Positions 15,899 to 23,600 of a stretch of DNA of 64,000 nucleotides are shown here, piece after piece. A program made the position numbers and the translations under genes. Source of the DNA: an uncultured Pontibacter sp. (GTDB lineage: Bacteria > Bacteroidota > Bacteroidia > Cytophagales > Hymenobacteraceae); contig NZ_CANMNI010000001.1 in the NCBI RefSeq assembly GCF_947499215.1, positions 1,116,001 through 1,180,000 of the forward strand, read 5' to 3'. The notes beneath the pieces are model-generated. The model saw only the letters and a program-made list of their open reading frames with translations. It was not told the origin of the DNA and ran no database searches. Every line of letters begins with the position of its first letter. The stretch's first letter is position 1.

Positions 15899-18082
15899 CT
15901 AATTTTTCGGTACCGGGAAGCCACGATCACGCATCAGCGCGTCGATGCGGGCGTCACGGCCACGGAACATACGGTAGGCTTCAGCCGGATCCATGGAGTT
16001 ACGCGGCGCAAACAGGTACTTCACCAGTTTGTCGGCAACGCCTTTGTCATAGAATCCGCCCGGCGCTTCTGTGAAGGCCTCGGAGGCATCAGAGGTAAGC
16101 ACGTCGGCCCACATGTAACCGTAGTAAGCGGTGGCATAGCCCTCGCCGGAAAATACGTGTCCGAAGTGCGGTGAGCGGTGACGCATCACGATCTCTTTTG
16201 GCATACCGAGTTTAGCAAGCGTCTCTTTCTCGAACTTGTCCGGGTCTAGGTTTTCCGGGTCGGCTAGGTGGAAATGCATATCCATCAGGGCTGAGGCCAA
16301 GAACTCCGTCGTTTCGAAACCTTGGTTAAAGGTAGCAGCCTTCTCGATCTTGGCTACCAGCTCTTTCGGCATCGGTTCACCAGTCTTGTAGTGCTTCAGG
16401 AACTGGTTGATCACTTTATCGGTAGACAACCAGCGCTCCAGCAACTGCGACTGGAACTCGGTGTAGTCACGCACGCCGCTATTCAGCGTTGGGTACTTCA
16501 CGTTAGAGGCCAAGAAGTGTAGCGCATGACCGAACTCGTGGAAGAAGGTAGTCGCATCGTCCCATGACACCAGCACAGGTTCGCCCGGCGCAGGCTTCAC
16601 GAAGTTAGAGTTGTTAGACGACAGCACATTCTTTTTGCCATCGAAAGTCGTGTGGGCGCGGTACGTCGTGGCCCAAGCACCGGAGCGCTTGCCCTGACGT
16701 GCGAATGGGTCAAGGTACCAAAGACCGATGTGCTCGCCACTGGTCTTGTCCGTCACTTCCCATACTTTCACATCTTCGTGGAACACCGGCACAGAACCTT
16801 CCGCAACTGGCTTGAAGTCGAAGTTGAACAACTCGCCAGCCGTGAAGAACATGGCTTGGGTCAGGTTGCCTAACTCGAGGTACTGCTTCACTTCGTCTGA
16901 GTCGAGGTCATACTTGTCTTTGCGCACTTTCTCTGCGTAGTAGCGGTAGTCCCAAGGCTCGATCGTGATCTTGGTTTTGCTCGTGGCGTTGGCCAGTTTT
17001 TGCATGTCGGCCACCTCTTCGCGGGCACGGGCGGTAGCGGCGGGCCATACGGCCATCATCAGCTCCATCGCCGCCTCAGGCGTTTTGGCCATGCGGTTCT
17101 GCAGGCGCCACTCGGCGAAGTTATCATAGCCCATTAACTGCACACGCTCTTTGCGCAGCTTCAGGATGTTCACGATGTTCTGCTTGTTGTCGTTCGCATC
17201 GTTGTTGTCGCCGCGTGAGTAGTAGTTCTTCCATACCTGCTCGCGCAAGCCGCGCTCGTCAGAGTAAGTCAGGAACTGGTCCATGGACGAACGGGTGTTG
17301 GTTACGGCATACTGCCCCGGCTTGCCACGATCAGCGGCGGCCTTGGCGGCGGCTTTCACAAAAGACTCCGGCAAACCGCTCAGCTGGTCTTTGGTGAAGT
17401 ACACTACATACTTCTCCTCATCGGCCAAAATGTTGTTGCCAAAGGCGGTATACAGCGAAGAAAGCTCTTTGTTGATTTCAGCATAACGCTGCTTCTTCTC
17501 AGGGCTCAGGTCAGCGCCTTCCATGGCGAAGTCCTCGTATATAAGCTGCACCACACGCTGCTGGTCAGCAGGCAGTGGGTTCTTGATGGAGTTCTCGTAT
17601 ACGGTTTTGATACGTTGGAAAAGCTTCTCGTTCTGAGAGATCTTAGAGCTGAACTCTGAGATTTTCGGGGCCATCTCCTTCTGTATCTCGCGGAACTCCG
17701 GCGTAGACATGTTGCTGCCCCAGATGCCGTAGTAGGTGAACACGCGGTCCAGCTCTTCGCCCGATCTTTCCATCGCCTCGATGGTGTTTTCGAAGGTGGC
17801 AGGCTCTGTGCTGTTTGCGATGGCCTCGATCTCTGCCAAGTTTATGGCCATGGCCTTTTCCATCGCTGGCTTCAGGTCGGCCAGATTCATTTTATCGAAG
17901 GCGGGAACCCCTTGGTATGGGCCGCTCCACTCTTGTAGGAGCAGATTGGTTTCCGCCTGCTGCTGCTCGGTGGCAGCCTGTGTGTCCTGTGTCTGCGGCG
18001 TCTGCACTGAGGTGCAACTAGCCAGCGCCAACAGGGCCACAACGCCGGATATCTTACCGGCCGATATGATCTGTTCTTTCAT
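15899..18082 (-). CDS. M3 family metallopeptidase lipoprotein (dipeptidyl carboxypeptidase/oligopeptidase type)
   Basis: The 727-residue enzyme is a zinc peptidase of family M3, related to E. coli Dcp and OpdA, that trims short peptides. The active-site motif HEFGH (HExxH) is near residue 514, with the downstream Glu and the conserved C-terminal region (HRSPHFGHVFSGEGYATAYYGY) in place. The N-terminus has a lipoprotein signal peptide with lipobox LASC (Cys23), so the enzyme should be anchored in the envelope rather than cytoplasmic as in E. coli. A Gln/Thr-rich linker follows. It is transcribed alone, with a strong terminator. Confidence 0.93.
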   Translation of the reverse strand: MKEQIISAGKISGVVALLALASCTSVQTPQTQDTQAATEQQQAETNLLLQEWSGPYQGVPAFDKMNLADLKPAMEKAMAINLAEIEAIANSTEPATFENTIEAMERSGEELDRVFTYYGIWGSNMSTPEFREIQKEMAPKISEFSSKISQNEKLFQRIKTVYENSIKNPLPADQQRVVQLIYEDFAMEGADLSPEKKQRYAEINKELSSLYTAFGNNILADEEKYVVYFTKDQLSGLPESFVKAAAKAAADRGKPGQYAVTNTRSSMDQFLTYSDERGLREQVWKNYYSRGDNNDANDNKQNIVNILKLRKERVQLMGYDNFAEWRLQNRMAKTPEAAMELMMAVWPAATARAREEVADMQKLANATSKTKITIEPWDYRYYAEKVRKDKYDLDSDEVKQYLELGNLTQAMFFTAGELFNFDFKPVAEGSVPVFHEDVKVWEVTDKTSGEHIGLWYLDPFARQGKRSGAWATTYRAHTTFDGKKNVLSSNNSNFVKPAPGEPVLVSWDDATTFFHEFGHALHFLASNVKYPTLNSGVRDYTEFQSQLLERWLSTDKVINQFLKHYKTGEPMPKELVAKIEKAATFNQGFETTEFLASALMDMHFHLADPENLDPDKFEKETLAKLGMPKEIVMRHRSPHFGHVFSGEGYATAYYGYMWADVLTSDASEAFTEAPGGFYDKGVADKLVKYLFAPRNSMDPAEAYRMFRGRDARIDALMRDRGFPVPKN

Positions 18083-18255
18083 AGAATTTTAAAGTGAATG
18101 AGAAATTTTCAGCACAAGTTACAAAAATTTGGCCAAAATACGCCAAAACAGCCCTGCACTATACCTAAGCCCCCTTCTGCTGCGTTGAAACTATACCTGC
18201 TTCGGACGCCCTGATCCGAAGGCATACCGTATAAGGAAGACTAATATTGATTACC

Positions 18256-18714
18256 ATGCAAGAGCGCCCCCTTAAAGACAAACAGGCTTTGCAAAAGCTG
18301 TATGATACCATTTTGCCTGAACTGGCGAAACATATCCATCAGCACCTTGCGGATGTGATCGTTCTTTTTCACGATTTCAGGCTGGAGCGGCTTGTAGACA
18401 CATGGACCCGCGAACCCAGCGCCGATGCCGGGTCTGAGGTCAGCATCGAAAAAGGCAATGTCAACCGAATGGGTCTGCGGTTGCGGTTGGAGGGTTTTCA
18501 GCGAGTAGGCGCCGATAATTTTGACCTGACCAAGGACTTGCTCTTCCGACTTGATCGCAACTTCTACACCGTGGGCCCTAACCCGGAGAATGTGTGGCTC
18601 GAAAAGGACTACCTGCAGCGCTGGGATGATGCCGAATATGAGCTAGTAGCTGAAAAGTGGACCGAAGAACTAATAGACGACCTGACCCAGCGACTCGAAA
18701 AGCTTAGCACATGA
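18256..18714 (+). CDS. hypothetical cytoplasmic protein
   Basis: The 152-residue product (MQERPLKDKQALQKLYDTI...) is charged, without signal peptide or membrane helix, and ends with a predicted helix rich in Glu, Leu and Asp. A TTG nine bases upstream could also start the frame, but the ATG is preferred. The stop lies 1 bp before the ATG of the methyltransferase lipoprotein, so translational coupling is likely. I do not recognise the family. Confidence 0.65.
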   Translation: MQERPLKDKQALQKLYDTILPELAKHIHQHLADVIVLFHDFRLERLVDTWTREPSADAGSEVSIEKGNVNRMGLRLRLEGFQRVGADNFDLTKDLLFRLDRNFYTVGPNPENVWLEKDYLQRWDDAEYELVAEKWTEELIDDLTQRLEKLST

Positions 18715-18715
18715 T

Positions 18716-19471
18716 ATGAAAACAACGCCTCTCGCCTCCCCCCTAACTTATCTGTTCACGCTGGTTCTACTCCTTTGCCTGAGTGGCTGCCACTCGTGTC
18801 AGGCGCAGCAGCCCCAGACGGCGGTGAAGGACGCTTATACCTACAAAAAGCCCGCACCCGGAGGCATCGGCAAGGTATACATGGGCCGGGAGATCGCGGC
18901 CATCATGTCTGCCACAGGCGGCAATTGGCTGGACCGCGACACTCGGCAAGAAGAGGAAAACTCCCCGCTCACCATCCAGAACATGGACCTCCGGCCCAAC
19001 AGCAAAGTGGCTGATATCGGGGCGGGCACCGGTTTCTATACCTTCCAGATCGCACCGAAAGTGCCGGAGGGCAAGGTATACGCCGTAGAGGTGCAGGATA
19101 GGTTCGTGAAAAGCCTAAAGGAGCGACAGGAAAAAAAAGGAGCCGGGAACGTAATAGTCGTGAAAGGTGACAGTCAGCAAATCAATCTGCCGGACAGTTC
19201 GCTGGACATCGCCATGATGGTGGATGTGTATCATGAACTGGCTTACCCGGTAGAGTTGTTGCAGGCCATACACAAAGCTTTAAAACCGGGCGGCAGACTG
19301 CTCCTGCTGGAGTACAAAGCCGAGGACCCCAATGTGCGGATCCGTCCGCTGCACAAAATGACCGCCGCCCAGATCAAGAAAGAACTGGAGGCCAATGGAT
19401 TCAGGTTGCAACGTCAAGAAGACTTTCTACCCCTGCAGCACTTCATGCTTTTTGAAAAAAGCACCCGTTAG
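18716..19471 (+). CDS. class I SAM-dependent methyltransferase with a lipoprotein signal
   Basis: The 251-residue protein has a Rossmann methyltransferase core. Motif I is DIGAGTGFY at residues 100-108, followed by an acidic strand end (AVEVQDRF) and motif IV-like DIAMMVDVYHEL near residue 170, then LKPGGRLLLLEYK. Before this core are a hydrophobic N-terminal segment and lipobox LSGC (Cys25), which predicts export and lipid anchoring. This is odd because S-adenosylmethionine is cytoplasmic. Similar proteins with signal peptides are known in Bacteroidota, but their function is unclear to me. It is coupled to the preceding gene with a 1-bp gap. Confidence 0.85.
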   Translation: MKTTPLASPLTYLFTLVLLLCLSGCHSCQAQQPQTAVKDAYTYKKPAPGGIGKVYMGREIAAIMSATGGNWLDRDTRQEEENSPLTIQNMDLRPNSKVADIGAGTGFYTFQIAPKVPEGKVYAVEVQDRFVKSLKERQEKKGAGNVIVVKGDSQQINLPDSSLDIAMMVDVYHELAYPVELLQAIHKALKPGGRLLLLEYKAEDPNVRIRPLHKMTAAQIKKELEANGFRLQRQEDFLPLQHFMLFEKSTR

Positions 19472-19559
19472 CGCATAACATTTCAGATTTTCAGGCTGTT
19501 ACCATACCAAACCATAACAACTTACGTAGTATAAGGTATACCTGTAAAATTTGCAATTT

Positions 19560-19799
19560 ATGCATACAACCACATTTAAATTTAATGAGGGCAGCCCTTA
19601 CATAAAAAGCCGACGCCCTATCGGACAGGAAATCCACGAGCGGCTAATGTGGCAGGCCAGACGTCTGCACCGTGAGGATATGAATAAGACTGGCTGGGAA
19701 CTGATTGTCTACACCCCCATCCCCGCCTATCTGGACAAACCAACTACGCTGGAAGTGTACTGGGACTATGACAACCCAGACCAGCCTGACAGCGACTAG
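19560..19799 (+). CDS. hypothetical small protein
   Basis: The 79-residue product starts MHTTTFKFNEGSPYIKSRRP and is charged, with several aromatic residues (WELIVYTPIP, EVYWDYDNPD). There is no signal peptide or cysteine pattern. The TTG three codons upstream is an alternative start. A double-motif AGGTATACCT site lies 20 bp upstream. I do not recognise it. Confidence 0.5.
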   Translation: MHTTTFKFNEGSPYIKSRRPIGQEIHERLMWQARRLHREDMNKTGWELIVYTPIPAYLDKPTTLEVYWDYDNPDQPDSD

Positions 19800-19833
19800 A
19801 ATCTAACTTTCATCCGCATACGCTTAGCATACC

Positions 19834-20085
19834 ATGAGTCTCACCTTTTTCAACACCCACACACTCGCCGGAAGACTAGAGATGATATGGGCACACGGGA
19901 CTTTTCTGGCCGAACGCGGCCGTCGCGGCTACCACATCGAACTCTACGATATGGGCGGATTTTTTGCGGAGGTATGGACCAACCCCGAAACCAATTTCAT
20001 CGGCCTGATCAGGGGGCTGGCCAGCAAACGCGCCTTGGAGCCTTACACTAATAAGATCGACATATTGGACATGATGTGCTGGTAA
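19834..20085 (+). CDS. hypothetical small protein
   Basis: The 83-residue product (MSLTFFNTHTLAGRLEMIWAHG...) looks coding, with regular aromatic and hydrophobic spacing (YHIELYDMGGFFAEVWTNPETN) suggestive of a compact alpha/beta protein. It follows the previous gene by 34 bp on the same strand. Many short Bacteroidota proteins have a similar TLAGRLEMIW...GxFAEVW layout, but I cannot name a family. Confidence 0.55.
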   Translation: MSLTFFNTHTLAGRLEMIWAHGTFLAERGRRGYHIELYDMGGFFAEVWTNPETNFIGLIRGLASKRALEPYTNKIDILDMMCW

Positions 20086-20201
20086 GTTCGGCACTGTCAC
20101 CTTATAATCTTCCTCACTAATTAAAGAGCACAAATAGGTATAGATAAAATTTCCAATTTGCCTTTCAGCTCTTTTTAACATCCCCTTCAGGTATAAAGCA
20201 T

Positions 20202-20209
20202 TATTTTTG
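20202..20209 (+). promoter_or_regulatory. possible -7 promoter box
   Basis: TATTTTTG matches TAnnTTTG. It sits only 5 bp before the GTG at 20214, which would put that codon at or before the transcript start and would favour the ATG at 20274 as true start of the next gene. Confidence 0.35.
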
Positions 20210-20213
20210 GAGC

Positions 20214-20516
20214 GTGAACTCCATCCGGCTCAGTTACCGTTACCGCTTATACGCCTTCTCTGATTACCGCAGTATGAAGTCGGCCCTCCCCTACATGCGG
20301 CAGGTGGTGCTCGCCAAAGCACTCACTGACGTGGAAGAGTTGGATGCCAGACGGTTTGTGGCCCGCATACCCAACAAAGGCTTTCAAAATTACCTCCAAC
20401 CCATCGGCGGACAGCAAACCAAGCCATCCGGCATCGACTCGCTGATCACAGCCCTGCAGCTGCTTTACAAAAAAAATGGTTTCTCAGCGAGGTATGTGGT
20501 GGTGGAGCGGGGCTAG
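20214..20516 (+). CDS. hypothetical small protein
   Basis: The full frame from GTG 20214 gives 100 residues (MNSIRLSYRYRLYAFSDYRS); starting at ATG 20274 gives 80. The body is basic and contains DARRFVARIPNKGFQNYLQP and a closing ARYVVVERG strand. There is no signal peptide. The promoter-like box immediately upstream argues for the shorter form, but the upstream residues also look coding, so the start is left open. Unknown function. Confidence 0.5.
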   Translation: MNSIRLSYRYRLYAFSDYRSMKSALPYMRQVVLAKALTDVEELDARRFVARIPNKGFQNYLQPIGGQQTKPSGIDSLITALQLLYKKNGFSARYVVVERG

Positions 20517-20671
20517 GCTTTCTTCAGCTTCCTATCCTTATAATCTGAGGAAATTTGAAGGATTCGATTCTGTCTAGTAGTATAGAGAAATTTATATATT
20601 AAAATCGCTCACTATAATGTGCAATTGATTTATATTCACAGCCGTAAGCCCACCAGCACATTATATTATAA

Positions 20672-23600
20672 ATGAGAACAACTTTACTCTGCCTTCTCCT
20701 CCTGTTTACTTCTTTTACCTTATTCGCTCAATCTGTCACAACGACGGGCCTTCTGAATCAGGCAAGAACCAACCATGAATCACAGGTGCTACCGGATGGC
20801 AGCGTGCTGGTGTTTGGAGGGAATGACTACTGGATTTCCAATTTGCAAAGGCTTTCCTCCGCTGAGCGTTACAACCCAAGCTCTAAAACATGGACTAGCA
20901 CAGGCAGCATGAGCCAAGCGCGGGATTTTCTATCTTCTGTCTTGCTTAACGACGGGACCGTACTCGCCATTGGTGGCACGAACCAAGCAGAGGAGGTACT
21001 TGCCACAACGGAGCGTTACCTTCCTGCCACCGGCACATGGCAAAGCACAGGCAGTATGCTCAGACCAAGAGCACAGCATGATGCCGTCAAGCTACATGAC
21101 GGCAAAGTACTCGTAGCCGGCGGTACAGCAGGCACTTCTTCAGAAATCTATAATCCGCTCGACAACACGTGGTCCAACACAGGGGGCATGCAAGTGGAGC
21201 ATGGCGCGGGCATGCAGCTGATCTTGCTCAACAACGGCAAAGTGCTGGCGACTGGCGGACAACTCGCTCCTTACAAAGCCGAGATGTTCGATCCCGTCAC
21301 ACAGCAATGGACTTTGCTAACATATGGTACACAGCGCAAGCGTGAAGGCCACGCCGTGGTAAAGTTAAAGTCTGGCGATATTCTGATTGCCGGTACGCAG
21401 TCTTGGGGAGGCAATGATCAGCAGACTGCTGAGATTTTCAATCCTGCCTCACAGACTTTCTATAGTGTTCCTAACCCACTTTACTCCTTGGGAGGGGCGC
21501 GTGCCACCCTGCTCGACGATGGCCGCGTCCTGTTTTACAGCGTGGGCGATCTGTTCAACCCGACCAATACGAAATGCATTCAACTCTACAATCCCAGTAC
21601 CCGGGTATGGACCACGCAAACGTACAATTTCATAGGGGCCAGTCTAGCTTCCGTACATTTGCTACAGGATGGCAACGTGCTGGTTGCCGGTGGTGCTTGG
21701 ACTACCGGAAACGGAGCCTCCAACTCCAGTTTACTTATCAAGCAGGATGTTTATACCGCGTGCACACCACCCAATACGCAACTGGCCCTGCAAGGCAGCA
21801 GCACCTGCAACGGGTACGGCGGCAACATCTCATTTCCCACTTCTGAGGCGGGTGTAAGTTACGAAGCCTATATTGGAGAACAGAAAGTGAGCGATACCTA
21901 CACCGGCGGAGGCCCCTTGAGCATGGCCATACCGCAGGATAAGCTCGCCCCCGGTCAGAATTTAATCAAAGTCAAAGCGATCAAAACAGGTTGTCCTGCT
22001 TACACCTTGGCCAATACGGCCAAGGTGCAAGTGCAGGCATCCAATCTACCCAAACCGATTATTGAGGCGGAGGGCCCTACTGCATTCTGCGCCGGCGGCA
22101 CCGTGGTGTTAACCGGACCGGCTGGCATGGTGGGCTACGAGTGGAGTAATGGCTCCACCACCCAAAAGATAACCGTGACCTCTTCCGGCTTTTACCGCCT
22201 GCGTGTGAAAGATGAGGCGGGTTGTTTTACGGACTACTCCAATGCGATTGAGGTCATTGCCCCTCCCACCAAATTGCAGGCTGGCGCTTACGAATCGGTG
22301 TGCATTGACAGGGCGCCCTATACCTTGGCAGGTTTTTCACCGGCGGGAGGCACTTGGTCTGGCAATGGCGTGCGCCCTGATGGCACTTTCAACCCGGCCG
22401 AGGCAGGCGCTGGTGACCATGAGCTGACCTACTCGTTCTGCGGCATATCAGCCAGCAAAACCGTATCCGTGACGGCGCTGCCCAAAGTCAGTGACTTCGC
22501 CATTACGCCCGGACAAAGCAGCCTCTGCTACGATGAAAGCACTTACATAGAAATAACCGGTGCCACACAGGGCGCCAAGTATGAAGTTTGGAATGGTGAC
22601 AGGCTGTTGACAACTGTGCAAGCAGCCTATAACAGCAGCTATATCAGAACCTCCTATTACAGTATCCGAAACAGCTCGACCATTACCGTGAAAGGTATAC
22701 TCACAAACTGGTGCGGCGCTGACACGCTGGTACAGGAGCTCAAACTGCATTTCCGCGCCGATCCCCGATTGACTGTTGAGACCACCACGCCTTCTCTGTG
22801 TAGAAAGGGAGAAGGGTCGATTTTTGTGCGAAACACGCAGGAAGACGTTTCTTATCAACTCATGAACGGAAACGTTGCGGTTGGGGAACCACAGCAGGGC
22901 AATGGCGGAACCCTGCACTTCCTGACTGGTCCGCTGCTCGAAACAACCACGTTCACGGTGAAAGGCACTTGGAACTATTACTGCGCGAAAGACATGCTGC
23001 AGACCGTGACCATGGAGGTGGCAGGCCCGCTTTCGCATTTCACGCTAAGCAACTACAATCCGGAAATTGGCGAAGCCATACAGCTCCTGAACTCTTCTGT
23101 AAACACCGGCGGCACCTACAAATGGCTGGCCGAAGGCGGTGGCTCTTGGAAAACCTCAACAGCACAGCACCCACCCCAACTCAGCTTTGACAGAAAGGGG
23201 CCTACGACTGTAAAACTGATTTCCTTTGGCACAGAAGGTTGTATCGACACCATGTCGGTCAACTTGCAGGTGATTGATCAAGTAAACCCGACTGAAGTAA
23301 CTTATTCCGTTACCTCCACTTACGATAAAAATGCACAGGCACAAAGTTTAACCTACGATGCTGCCGGAAATAGCTTCCTACTGTTTAAAGGCCTTTATGA
23401 CTACTATAATTACAGCGCTAAAGGAGACAGTATGCATTTAGTTTTTGATGACACTGAAAACGAAAACTACGAATACAAGCACACCATACTGAAGTATAAC
23501 CCGAAGGGCACCGTGCAATGGGCGGCATACCTGAGGCATCGCGACAATTGGTCACACGAAGGGGATATCACCACAGATGCGCAAGGCAATGTATATGTCG

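Noticed and set aside
22448-23038. 196-codon minus-strand frame within the giant secreted protein
   Set aside because: The plus-strand frame continues through it with clear domain structure; no promoter or family match on the minus strand.
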